Shown here one piece after another: positions 1 through 11,933 of a stretch of 64,000 bases of DNA. Within the stretch, counting starts at the first letter, position 1. Each line of letters starts with the position of its first letter. Below the pieces are notes generated by a model that was not told the DNA's origin, searched no databases, and saw only the letters and a list, made by a program, of their open reading frames with translations. The stretch is from Phlegmacium glaucopus (lineage: Eukaryota; Basidiomycota; Agaricomycetes; Agaricales; Cortinariaceae), in the NCBI GenBank assembly GCA_015039465.1, contig MU130497.1:857380-921379 (forward strand). The letters are read 5' to 3'. Position numbers and translations under genes: made by a program.

Positions 1-1
1 T

Positions 2-2916
2 AATGTTAACGTTAGGTCATTCATAAAGAAACATATGATGTAAGTGACAAGAAGGAGGACTGAGAAGAAAATCATCATGGAAATTAGCCAAAGGACTACA
101 TGTAGATCTATCAGGATGTATGTTAACGGGTACACTTTTTTGACCTCTGGCATTTAGATTAGGATGTACGAAGTTACTGACGGGAACTGAGAACAAGTGA
201 CAGTATCGTTTTCGTTCAGCTTAACCTTTAACAGCAGCAGCTTCACCTTAGCGGTTTAGGAGACGTCTACCACTGTTACATTAGGCACCCTATTTGTGAT
301 GAAAAGGTCGTTTAGCAAGTAGAGGTGAGTACTAAGATGTAAAATCGTGAGAAGGAGACTAAAGGTCGTGGGAATTGGAACAGGGTAACGTTTCAGGAAA
401 GCTTCGTAGGTTTAAAGCTTCGTCGTATTGACCTGTAGGTTGAAAGTCAAATTCTACACGTTCACCTTCACTTGAACTCTGGTTACTTAAGTCTATGAGA
501 CCGCTTATACCGACGTTGAGTAAGTAGGGAAGTAGGCTGTTGAGGTGTCTCAGACGTGAGTTATCGTGTACAAGAAGAGGTCCCTTTGCTAAGTTATAGA
601 GAAGTAAGTTTAGGACTTGTGATAGTAAAAACGTTCGTTCTTACGTAGACAGGTTCTTCATGACCAGACTAAAGAGTGGTAGGAGTTAAGGTCCTATTTG
701 AAGAAGGTGGTTCCTCAATTAGCTTATCAGTCCCGTCTACTACGGGACACCTTAGAGTTAGCACAGTCTGAGTAGGTCAGGTCATGGAGGTGGTTGTAAA
801 TCGTCGGTTAAACGTTTGAGGACGTAGAGACCTCTAACAAGTTCTGCGTATAAGAGAACTTCCATTACTTAAAGTTGTAAGACGGTTTCACCCGAAGCAG
901 ACTATCTACGACGGTGTTGGACGACAGATGACGGTACTCCCTAATGACCTTCACAAACAGATTTCAGTGGTGGTTTGTTTTGTCACTAAGGTGGTTTACC
1001 TCGTAGCTATGGTTCTTGTAGGGCTTCACAAGATAGGTGTCGTAGTTAGCGTACGAACACAACGTAACCGTGAAGTAGGGTCTATTATTAACTACAAACG
1101 ACCTATTGAACCTTGTATACACTTAAGGCGGGTTATGACGTCTTACTCCACAGCAACTAAACTTATCCTTAATACTTTGACCTCACTCGTCAAGACGGTG
1201 GAAGTTCTTCTTCACTACGATACGGACTACTACGTTGTGTTTCTCGATAGAAAAGAACTCGTGTGTGTCGTCGTCGTTAACATAATGTCTGTTTACAAAA
1301 AGGTGTTGGTGGACGTGACACGTTTTTCTTGTAAAACGATAATAACAACACTTATCAGAGGTAGTGACGTAATATATGACGGGAGACAGACAGCAACTTG
1401 TCTCGTCATAACCGACACTAGGACCGTCAGTAGAGAAGTTACAATATTAGTTCGACGAGTAATTCTTCAGACAAAGGTGGGTGACGTGGGGTTAACGGTC
1501 ATTGAACACCGTATAGACGTTTTAGAGACTCGACGAAAGGGGTTCAGACTTCTTATACTAGTTAGTCTACTTCCGGTATCAGTATGTGAAGTAGGAGTCA
1601 TTTAACTGCTAAGAGTATAGGTATCTATACACACTCAGAGCGGTTCTCTAGTTATGTTTATAGTACAAATTTCAGTAAGGTCTCTTGAGGACCACTTCAT
1701 CCCAACGTCACCTTCTCTTACCATCGTTTCTCGTAGGATTCCCATATTGGACAGACGTAGAGAGGACGGAGAACATTTGTGTCAGAGGTGAGGACTAGTA
1801 AGAGGTCGTTTGGTTCTCGTAACGTACGGAGAAACTTTCACTGTATAACCTATGGTAACTGACACGCATTTACTCGTTTTCTTCACCGTGGACCTTGGTG
1901 TCATTCTTCCCAAGATTCTATTTTGGCGAGGGGACTTCTACCACTTCGTTTTATGTCGGCTGGTTAACGTATAGGAGAGAGAGATCCGAAGGTGAAGAAA
2001 CAGAAACAGAGTATATGGGTTCAGACTCCTTTCAAGACTATTCATCACAAAGACCGCAGTCCTAACCTAAGTAACTAAAATTTGGTTCGTCATTCTCCTC
2101 ACAGGGACCAAAGTGGGGAGAGGTGTTGGAGTAGTCGTAACAGTAGACCTGGTTTCATGTGGTTAACGACTAGAAGGTTTACTTGTCCTTCAGCCATTTG
2201 TCACCCAAAAAGTCGTACGTACTGTTTAAGTTTCTATACTATCGTCGAAAGTTGACTAGGTTACATCGCACGTAGGTTCATGAGGAACTGAAGTAGTGCT
2301 AAGACCAGTAGTGCTTTGAGGTCCCAACACGCCAGCACCGGAAACATCTACATGAACACTTACATGGACTGTCGAAGTTGTCATCGTGTCTAAAGTTGTA
2401 ACTATACTGTTAATACAGACCGTTAGTTAATTATTTAAAGTTTTTTTTAGTTCTCTTATTATGAATGAACCGTCTTTTTATTCCTAACATACCTTACTGT
2501 AGAGACAACAGTATACACACTGGTAAAAAGTGTTAGTGTGCAGGTAATAGTCCGGACCGTATGAAACCTATTGGTAAAAGTGGGCAATATCATACTAGTG
2601 ATTTGAGGAATCCCATTACGAACGACGTAAACGGTCGTTGGGACGTTCCACGTAATCCAAATAGTAGAGGTGTCCCAGGTACTTCGTACGTCCACCACTG
2701 TCAGAGTACATCTTCTCCTACCTCGAGTCCTAGACCTTAGACTCGTCTCTGTTATCTCAACTGAACCCGACGTAGTACTTAAAACAGTAGACCTACTTCC
2801 TTTTCCTCCTCTACGTACACCCCTTCCGGTGCAAAGACCTTAAGTTATCACATTTGGTAACGTTCTTGAAAAGGTTTACGAGGTAGTAGATACAAGAAGT
2901 TGTGATAAGATTTGTT
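2..2916. other. Mirror-image (reversed, not complemented) Helitron Rep/Pif1-helicase coding sequence
   Basis: Neither strand encodes a recognisable product, but the printed letters read from 2916 down to 2 without complementing give a spliced frame. Mirror exon 1 is 2916-2468 (449 nt), a 50-nt intron with GTAAGT and CAG borders is 2467-2418, and mirror exon 2 is 2417-2 (2416 nt). Together they make 955 codons with no internal stop, ending in TAA at 4-2. In order, the frame shows a Rep HUH motif (GLPHMHLLL, near 2826-2800), the two-tyrosine motif YIHKYIYKG (2365-2339), Walker A AGGCGKT (1315-1295), Walker B WDEVP (1081-1067), GGDFRQTLP, a KSQGQS motif near 190-170 and YVGLSRCTSG near 121-92. 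This order is that of a Helitron rolling-circle transposase (HUH nickase plus Pif1 helicase). The Rep N-terminus is missing: an in-frame TAG at 2919-2917 either ends a mirrored intron or marks the junction. As printed, the DNA could not express this protein. Confidence 0.95.
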
Positions 2917-2993
2917 GATTCTATTTTTCAATAAGAGTGTTCACTGTTAGGATATAAGACTGAGTCCACTGTTGTGATGCAGCCAGGGGTCCA

Positions 2994-3070
2994 GGGGGCG
3001 GAGCCCCCGGCAAGCCCTGAATCCGTGCTGGAGGTCGGCAAAGCGGAGCGGCGCCGTGCCGAAGGCACGG
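2994..3070. repeat. GC-rich segment with two perfect hairpins beside the mirror segment
   Basis: A sharp GC-rich block sits in AT-rich surroundings. GGGGGC at 2994-2999 pairs with GCCCCC at 3003-3008 across a 3-nt loop, and CCGTGCC at 3054-3060 pairs with GGCACGG at 3064-3070 across GAA. Such stem-loops are common at transposon ends or as dispersed repeats. I see no CTRR end that would make it a Helitron 3' terminus. It lies within 80 bp of where the mirrored reading stops, so it may belong to the sequence on the far side of the junction. Confidence 0.5.
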
Positions 3071-3130
3071 GTTCATGGCTTGTCTTTTGAAACAGGCAAT
3101 ACATGTCATGTGTTTTCCTTTGATAAACAT

Positions 3131-5527
3131 TTCGTGAGAAAAAACCCTTTGGAATGATCTAAAAATAAGTTTTTCTCAGGAAAACACCACCTGACGCCAA
3201 GAGAACAAAACAGGATAGAGTAGCTGCTGAACTATTCTTTGCTCCTTACCTATGGAACCCTCTTTTACGAGGAACCCCGAGAAATTTTGCTATTCAGCAA
3301 GGTGACTTCCCTGTTTGGCGACCTGTATTCAAATTTCAATATCAATTTCAAAGCAGTCAGTCATCACATGTATTTAATTGAGTCTTGATTCTTGCCAGAC
3401 GTTCGCCTACTCAACAAGACCTCATCTGACCACTGACAACTTGATTTCCTCTTGGAGATTACTATTCTCAGTCTCAGGCCCAATAGCTGTTGGATGTGGG
3501 AGCAGGTCGGACCTGACCGGCATTCAAAAATCGCAGAAATGGTTAGTTTCTTGAATCTTGAAACGCACTTAGATTGGTTGGCTCCGAGCTTTCGCTCTTT
3601 CCGACACGAATGGTCCCCGGTTCTAGTGACAAGTGACCAGCGATGGTGCGTGTACGGCCCCAATTCATAACCAAGGGTCCCTTGTTGGAACTTCTCATTC
3701 TTCAGGTAGACATAGCCGCTCTCGAACGCTTTGCACTCAGCACTGGTACCCTCTTTCCATGACCATGTGACATGGATTTCTGGGTCCCATTTTCATTCCC
3801 CAAAACGGATGGTCATGAGAAATCTGTGGTGTTGTAATCTTAGCAATCCGACTCTTAAAACGTTGCATCAAACGATTTCAAATTTTATCAAACGTGAACC
3901 CGAGAAGTTAACGTGACCTGTATCTAAACCTGGGCTAAGAGGTTCGTTTCAGTTTTCACTGAGTCTAAGGTATGTAACATGACTGCTATGATCATTGTCA
4001 TTTTCTTTCTGATGGTGAGCCGCCGGAGTCTACTGGCCTTCCGACGTCATGGCTAGCCACTCCGCACAAGAACAGATGGATCAATTAGTTAGACTCCACT
4101 CATGGCAAGATCAGACAAACTCTTTCATGATACGTCCCTTTCTCATCCCAATCATCTCTCTTCAATCAAATCGATTCCCTTCCATTTTAATGATTGAATT
4201 GGTCGGACTTCAACATGTAAAGGCATGCGGTACCTACCTTGCACTTCGTCAGGAGGACCTTGCCTACGTTCTAAGCCCGAGTCAAAACGTCAAGCCAGTG
4301 TACGGTATTATTAGGAACCACATATGGGAAAAGACAATGAACCTCCGAATCCGATTGATTGCCTTCGAGAGAGCAATTTCCGTTCTCCGTCGTTTAACCA
4401 TGTTACCGATCCTTCAAATCCCCTCGGATGGCGAGGTATCAAAAGGAGATGAGTGGAAGTCTACATACACTCACCATCTGACCTCATGCATCAAATCTGA
4501 TAAACCCTATTGCCGACGCCTACTCTCTTGATTTATTTGCTCGTCTGCTATGCGATTTATTGTTTACTGTCAATGGAATTTGGGGTACCCCCCTCTTTTC
4601 TAACCACGGAGAATTAGTTTGTTATCACATTCCTTCGATCATGATCATGAGATACAAATTGATTCTACATCTTTCCTTCTCTATCCAAATTCTCTAAAAC
4701 TAGTTTAGTACTCAGAATAGACCGGTTGTTGTATGCGCTGATCCCTTAACACGCTGAGTACACGACGCATTTTTATTATTCTTGCTATCGAGAAGATGAA
4801 TCTCCTCTGTACTGCCGTTAATTTGGAGCGTGTTTCATCGATGATCGGTTTTTTTCCGCCTATGGGCTGCATCTGCGGCAATGGATCCATGTAGGGTTCT
4901 TATGACTTATTTAAAGCATGCAGGAAATTTTCGGAAGACTTTTCTTATCATTGACTGCTCTGAATGCAAGTGCATGAGGTTTGGCGTAATTTGCAGTATA
5001 TATAGGTGTTGGGATAAACTTTTACGATAACCTGCACTCCATTAGATTTCCTTGCAAACAACTTGAAGAACCTTTATTGCACATGCAGACATACTCCCAA
5101 TTCTTGTCATCCCCGGATGGTCAATACTTTTATTGTCAGTCCGGGGCACATTAAACTGGGCAATTCCATCAGTGATGTTAACGACATTTCCTGTCAAACC
5201 ATAAAGAATTTCGCGACTCCCGTCGCCAGCTTGTAGACCTGAGCCCAGATTTCTCGAAGTTCAACGCACTTAGTGCTGTGTCCCAATCATTTTCTGGATT
5301 AATTCTGGTCACGGCAATGAAACCCAATCACACACTGGAGTAACTGACACTGCTAGTCTGAGCATATTGGGTCAGTTGACATGAAGTTCCAGGATCCAAA
5401 GAGTAGACAGCCGCCAGGTTCCGGGATAACTCCAGCCCAGTTCAGATGCCGATTGAAGAAGCTCGTAGCCCATATAAAGGTAAGTTCATATTCTAGATAA
5501 GATGATAAGATTAGTGTGGTCACGCGG
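3131..5527. other. Region without a supportable gene
   Basis: Open frames here are short and show no recognised motif. A + frame near 3652-3770 (residues VDIAALERFALSTGTLFP follow a possible CAG acceptor at about 3702-3704) and a + frame from 4049 to 4531 (160 codons) have some coding character, but I could not join exons or name a family. They may be remnants of decayed genes. No tRNA or repeat array was recognised. Confidence 0.4.
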
Positions 5528-7547
5528 TCATGACCAGCCGCCAGAATTTCTATTACGTAAGGGTAAAGGAAGCCACTTCTTCGTCGGTTTCCGGGTTTGG
5601 CTGCTCGAAGAGAGGCCAACTTTTCGCAACTTTGCAAGCCTATTACACATAAGTCGACGAGCAATGTTTCAGGAGGAATCGGGGGCAGCCGTACCTGCGG
5701 AGACCGGCCCAGGCAACGGTAACGGCTAGAGTAGTTGAGAGGCCTGTCATGGCGTAGAACGCATACGGATGTACCTCTAGATTGCTGAGGAGCTGGATCA
5801 CAAGGTGGATCAGCTAGAAATAGGAGAATGACGCATATCACCGACGTTCATCCCAAATAGCCCAGCCACAAGAGCACCGGAGCCAACACCAAGAGTGGCA
5901 ATAGAAACCTGTAAACATGACAGATAAATGACATTGAATAGTGAACTGGACATCGTCAACACGCACCTGCAGATCTAGGGCAAGAAGGGCATTCCGATTT
6001 GAATCCAATATTAACTCCACAATTTCCTGCGTTGATTGAACGTTGGTCTAGATATGACTGTTAGATTGCCCTCGTGATGGTTTATAGTAGGATTTACCTC
6101 AATATTTTCTGATTCATTGACGATTTCTTCAAACTGTTTAGAAAAAGATTCCAATAGCACTTCCAGCTCTTCATGGTCATGGGTCGCACGATCAATCCCA
6201 TTCTTCTTATCGCTGAGGTACATGGCGTCCATGTCCTCATCTTGTTGGAATCATTAGATGAGGGAGGAATGAAGAAAGGAAATAATATCATGTTCACCTT
6301 GGCTGAGAACTTCGTCTATAGCTTCTTCAACCTAGATTCAAAATCCGCGTGAGATTCGTCTTGCTACGGGATGATAAGGAAATTTACCAGTGACGCTCTA
6401 TTTTTGAAACTGGCTAGCCGTCTAGAGTAATGGAGTAGTCTTTTGAAGCGATCATGGTCGATGTTATCCTCCATCTCCGCGAGGAGGCCACCGACCAGAT
6501 TTCGGATGAAGACCATCTCCGCTTCTAAAGCACTCAGAACCGAGAGCAGTATTGATTCGAGCGCGCTGGAACCGGAGATAAGTTCAATAGATCGATAAAC
6601 TCAATGAAGAGCCCTGACCGAAATTCATATGGCGACCCAGAGCTTTTTGACTTGAGATTATGCTGATAAGTGGGATCAATGATGACGCTTTGACTGTGTA
6701 ATACGGCGACTGACTTCCAGATGATACAAGAAGACCGAATGAAGTCTAGAATCAGCTGAACCATACGTGTCAAACAGAATGACAGCATCCGATTTTACAA
6801 GGGCACGAATGTGAAGAATATTGACCTGACGGAGGATTTAAATAACTATATATAATTTGAATGAGGTTTCTGATACACACAAGAATAGCTTCCTTTCGCA
6901 CAAGAATAGTGGGAACGAGATTCGGAACCCTTGAATCGATTTTCCGGAGGTCACGGGCCTGTCATCGATTGCCGCCAATTTTTTGGTCAATGGAACTTCC
7001 TGGAAGTGAGGGCTTCATACTCACATTCAACTGATGCTCAGCACTAAGATCAGACTTCTTGAATTGTCCGGAAATCGTTGTAACGTTGCCTATGAGTCAT
7101 TTCTATCGAACATGCTCCATCCATCTATTAAGTTTCGTACCTTCAGCATCCAAGATAGTACCTGGAGTGATTTTTAGAAGACAGACAAACACGATTTAGG
7201 TAACTTCGCTTACACCGAAGCATAAGGTCAGTGGGTTGTCGACCTTTCATGACCTTATTCAGAATCGCAACTCGCGCTACATCCTCTTCATTGTCAGGGA
7301 CTTCGTTGAACTCGGTAGGCCGAGGTTGCGACTTGAATGACCATGATATTTGTCGACTGTTTCTTGGGTGTGGGGTCATGGTTCGATAGAGCTTGTGTGG
7401 GGTATGCATATAAGCACCGTTTGGATAGTCCGACCGAGCACTCCCTGTAAATTGGCGACTAAATCGATATGAACCGTTCGGGGAGGTCCTGAAAGCATAT
7501 TTTCGCTTTACATGAGATGTATAGCTTTTCCAGAAGCCTCTATGCAT
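5528..7547 (-). CDS. MRS2: MRS2-type mitochondrial magnesium channel (CorA superfamily)
   Basis: The spliced protein is a CorA/Mrs2-family Mg2+ channel of the inner mitochondrial membrane. The chosen ATG (7547-7545) opens a basic, Ser/Arg-rich N-terminus fitting a mitochondrial presequence. It continues through the family's LRCTILDAEG and SGQFKKSDL region, a long helical central part (ALESILLSVLSALEAEMV, then DRFKRLLHYSRRL), the stalk helix NRNALLALDLQ, membrane segment 1 with the signature GMN (IATLGVGSGALVAGLFGMN), the loop SNLEVHPYAFYA, membrane segment 2 (TGLSTTLAVTVAWAGLRR) and a basic tail ending at 5528. About twelve exons join in phase; the first seven are 7547-7214, 7161-7141, 7089-7025, 6958-6881, 6825-6715, 6662-6619 and 6565-6388. 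The intron after GMN begins GTCGGT, an unusual donor. No frameshift was seen, so the gene appears functional. Confidence 0.9.
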
Positions 7548-8179
7548 GCGCAAACAGGCCGAGGAAACCCAGTCTTGCTTTATTCCCAGATTCACCGTTC
7601 GACGTCGAGAGGTTCAAATTTGCAAATGAACTCTGATGAAAAATAAAAGTAAACATTTATGTGACAACGTGACAGATAATGTGATTGTCCCATTTGAGTG
7701 TGTGACCCCGCTTAACCCTGCTTAACCCCAGACCTCAAGGATTCCCCACATCAGATTTGGGAACTCACCGCCCGTGGACAGGAACACGCCCTGATTACTG
7801 GTTTTATGACGGAGAAGATTGAAAGATCGTTAACTCAATCTTACGGGTTATGTTATCGTTTTAATGGACTCTCCACAGCTGATGCTTTCACCTTCCGGGC
7901 TTCTCATGTCCTCCAAGAAGCGACGAAAACGTTTCCACAATGTGCTCTAGCTTTCGCGTGATCGGACATATCCGTGTTCGGCAAAAGGTGTAACTCGGGG
8001 GAACTTGGAAGATCAGGCATCTGCTGATTATTTGCGGGCTGGCTTATTACATATTCAGATCATCCATCTCCCTTCGACTGCTACTTCAACTTCGGTGACT
8101 CCGTGTTCTCATAATATGAATTGTGCTTGACAACCTTCCTTCTCTTCGCTCCCCTTCACCACTCTGTATATTTTGTACT
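7548..8179. other. Intergenic region between the divergent MRS2 and 8180 genes
   Basis: Upstream region shared by two divergent genes. A short stop-free + stretch near 7780-7960 has coding-like codon use but no start, no join to the next gene and no recognised motif. It may be an eroded exon. Nothing else is supportable. Confidence 0.4.
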
Positions 8180-8984
8180 ATGCACGAAACGCGCAGACTT
8201 GTGGAAGCAGCTGCTGCACTCTCTCTGCTTCTCCGGAATCATGGAATTCCTCATGCATTCTATGGAAATGTCGTATCGGCAGTACTCGCCAATACTCCTT
8301 GGAGCGACGCAAGTATATTCCCTATCAGCCCAAGCCAGCATGAATTCTCAACTTTGACTTGCCATCCTTCAGGAGATTCTCTGTATCGTCGAAGGCGGCC
8401 AAAACCAAGCTCACCCCTTTCGTAGAACTCGAGATGCGGTCACCGGAAATGAAGACTTCACCGTGACTCATTCCCCGTGGACAAATCGGTGGGTGTCATT
8501 TTAATCGTTTGCTTTTCCTCAGCGCTCACCCCGGTCAGATTGCATGTCACATATCGTCGTCTGATTCCGGCTATCGAAGTAAATGCAGTACCTTTTGATA
8601 CTCATCCGACTATCCACATGATCAAAATCCTTTCAGATTGAGATTTTACCCGCTGGCGAAACAGGGCCGCGACATCTGGACACCTCAACAGTGATGAAAA
8701 TACAGAATGTACCATTCTTAACTATATCAGAGTTCGTCCGAGCTAAACTAAAGACCTGGGTGATGTACGCTCTCTTCGTGTTCCACGTGTTACTCTTTTC
8801 TGACTAAAGGTCTAATAGTCGTGGTTCGGAACGTGACGCACAGGACATAATTTACATGCTTGGCCGCTACTGGAACCGCATCGACATAAATCGAATTACC
8901 GAACTGGACATGAACCTTTTTGTGGCACGCAACATAACTGCAGCACCCGCTTGGGCAGCGTTGAAGAGGAAATATGGGATGTGA
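8180..8984 (+). CDS. Small conserved-looking protein of unknown function (192 aa, five exons)
   Basis: Exons 8180-8308, 8373-8488, 8539-8578, 8637-8764 and 8819-8984 total 579 nt, giving 192 residues with no stop. The first intron has a GC donor (GCAAGT) and a CAG acceptor; the others are GT-AG. The protein begins MHETRRLVEAAAALSLLL, then NHGIPHAFYGNVVSAVL, CIVEGGQ, a basic HVTYRRLIPAIE strand, GETGPRHLDTSTVMKIQNVP, and a helical end with SERDAQDIIYMLGRYW and AAPAWAALKRKYGM. The HGIPHAFYG start followed by strand-rich and helical parts loosely recalls minimal nucleotidyltransferase-like basidiomycete proteins, but I cannot name the family. The clean splice arithmetic argues it is real and intact. 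It is divergent from MRS2. No signal peptide or membrane segment is visible. Confidence 0.75.
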
Positions 8985-11933
8985 TTCAAAAAACTTGGTC
9001 TAGGCTATGGAAACAACGGTGTTTATGTTATCAAATGGTTCTTTTAGGGATCAGATTAGAGAAATCGCAAAAGATTCTCTCACAAATGTTTATCAATATT
9101 CTTTGCTCAAATATTACGCGTGCATTAAGTTCGGCCGACAGAGTGACATCGTGCCTAGGGCCTTAAGGCCTCAATCACTACTCCATTGGGAAGTACCACT
9201 AGAAATTTCAACCACTGCTCATCTCGTTAAGTATGATGTCAAACTCCACCACTATCTCGAAGCATAAACATGGCAAAGCCTGCGCAGAATCGCAGGAAAT
9301 TCTCGACGAGATAGAACAGTATCACGCGGCATTTCGGGCTCACGCTCTTTGATAACGTCCTGATTTCCGCCGGAGCATTTCAGTACCAACTACACGGCGA
9401 GTCCCTGCATGCGCAGCGGTATATTGAACGGTTAAACCAAAGCTAGCCCAACGAAACCGAAGTTCGTCCCTAAATCCAATTGGGCTTCTCGGAATGACAC
9501 TTAGATGTCTTTTCGAAGTTAGTACTGGAATTCTACTGCTCGATCAGCAGCTCGCAGTATAGACTGGTATTTCATATCCTCTAAAATGATCAATCCCATG
9601 TACATATCTCTTCAATCCACGCCGACAGCGGAGCCGGTAACCCCCGGATTAACGGTAGATACTAGATACATATCTGAGATTGAACAGGAGAGATAAGTGA
9701 AATAGTGGCGAGCGCACGCATGAAAGAGTGAAGTCGTGTTGGAAACAGATTTTTTCTTCTAGGCGTCCCTGGTGTAGGTTATATTGATGTTTTATAATTA
9801 CTAATGTCTGATTACTACTCCAGTCTGGAAATGGTGTCATGGAATTCGAATGTACCGTGGGACTGAATATTCCAACATTAGCGTTGAATTCCCATCGTCA
9901 ACTTGAAGGAGCAGGGACATACGATGACTTCTGATTCGCACTGAAACATAGGCTTTGGGTGGCATAAAGTTGACGGAAAAGTATACTCCCCTATCGAAAC
10001 CAAGTTACAAAGTTTAGCATTCAAGTTCTCCCCACCTTGAAAATTGGCATGCCCATGTCGGATTTGGTAAAAATGAAACTTCCTTGATTAATGGATCAAT
10101 CGTTTACCATTGGGGTTATTTGGGGTAAGAAATGGAGTTTGATGGCGTAGCATCGCTCAGCACAAGAAGATAAGAATTTTCTAATTAAAGCCCTAACGTT
10201 ATAACGTTTATCTATAACATTGCTTTCATCAGAAAGTTGAGATTGAGAACACCTTGAGGCAAAGTTCTAGTACCACCCTGACGCAATAAATCTGCGGTGA
10301 TATTCAGAACACATAACATAAATTATAAATGCTTTGACATCGTGGTTATCAAACTTTTGTCATAACACAAGGGCGACAGTGGCACCAATTGGTGCGATAC
10401 GACGCACGGGGGATGCTGGGAAAGTGATTTTCCGAGGCATTCCGGGGCTGAAAGATACAATTAAAATTTCATAAACTGTACTGTTGGGGTTGCCCCTATA
10501 TGTATCAGTGCAAAGAGGTTAGAAGGCTCTGAATCATACCGCTGAGCACGCACGTTCAATTCCAATTTTGATCGTGTGTTGGGTTAATTTCTTTGGGCCG
10601 TGACAAATGATTAGATCCGGGAACTGAAGGCCAATAATATTATTTTTTCTCGCCTTAGACTACACGAATCCCAATACGAACTTCGAAGTTTAACCGCCGG
10701 CGTGAAGCCTGAGAATATGAGAAACTCGAAGTGGCGGCAAATGGGATAGTATAATTTCGTCAAAGTTGACAGGAGAATCTTCAATCAATCACAAAATATT
10801 TGCTTCCGCAAAGACGAAACCCACAGATCGTCAAAGACAGAAGAATCGGAATGAACATTCGTAATCGGAACCGGACCGATTTGATTTATTTATATTTACT
10901 TGCCTCGTTAGAGGCTAGCAAAAACACCCACATCCCGGGAGTATGGCATTGCGCTGCGACACCCTCACTACCTACATGAGGCAACATCAAGTTATCTAGC
11001 ACTCGTAGTACTAGTAGTAGCGAGTGATTCTAGTGCGATGATGATCAATATTTGAATTCGATTCAATCTAAATCAGGTGCATCGATATCATAAGTATGGA
11101 ACCCCGGCCACGCATACCACACGCCTCAACGCGCCCCATCCGCGGTTTTCCTCTATACGCATAGACGTCAGGATAAGTTGTGGCCAATCTATTACGGTTT
11201 CCAAGGCTAGGAACCCAGATTCAATCGAAGACACGGAACAGCTAAGTCCAAACCATTTTTACATAATCCATGGTTGAATGCTATCTACAGAAATACATGC
11301 TTCGGCGAATCCGTATGTATCACGGAGTAAGGTCAACTATAGATATTGTAGCAAATTTTCATTCAGCTCACAAAATGTGTCAGAATATTTGTTTTTTTGG
11401 TGAAGAATCGACCGAGATATACTCAATTTCGTGAAAATCATCGAAATTGGTCATATCCTTGCCATTTATCCAGCGTTTCCGACGTTCTCGGGGGCGTAAA
11501 CCCCTGCGGGTTACTGGCGTAAGTTATGTCCGTTTCTCTACAGTGGGTCGGTAATAACTCATGCCGTCCTGGTTCCTAAGGGGGCAAAGAAAAAAATAGC
11601 TACAGACAGACCTGAGCGCCAAATGAACTCAATAATGAGATTTCTTCTACGTTTAAACGCAAAACTGAGGTCTGTGCCTCTGGAGGAAAGCGGCGGGGAT
11701 GACGCGCGTTGAGGCGCGATGTGTGCGCATGTCACGTGCCATGCCGTTCACCCCGTGACTGATCGGACTTCGTCACTGTGACTAAGTCCATTCATGAATG
11801 TAGGTTGCGCGACCAGCGCAAATTTGTTTACATATGTTGCGCGTGTGAGTGTATATATGCTGCTGAACTCGATATTTATTTCGCTGGCCTGTGCTCAACT
11901 TGTGTGTGTGCTGCGAAATCAGCTCTTTTGCCT
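8985..11933. other. Gene-poor, AT-rich region
   Basis: No gene is supportable. The + frame 9007-9267 (86 codons) and a stop-bounded + fragment near 9348-9447 ending ERLNQS have some protein character but no family match, and may be gene remnants. From about 9.5 to 11.9 kb all six frames are broken by stops. A GTAGTACTAGTAGTAG tract lies near 11005-11020, and GC-rich patches at 11490-11520 and 11690-11760 carry no recognised motif. Confidence 0.4.

Noticed and set aside
928..1605. 225-codon + strand frame in the first 2 kb
   Set aside because: Its Val/Thr-rich product matches no protein type; the frame is a shadow of the mirrored Helitron codons, which give a clear protein only when read backwards.
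2459..2698. Minus-strand frame of 79 codons
   Set aside because: Also a shadow of the mirrored Helitron Rep exon.
2921..3130. Minus-strand frame of 69 codons across the GC hairpins
   Set aside because: Its composition follows the GC-rich repeat; no start context or motif. It spans the mirror junction, so it is not a real gene.
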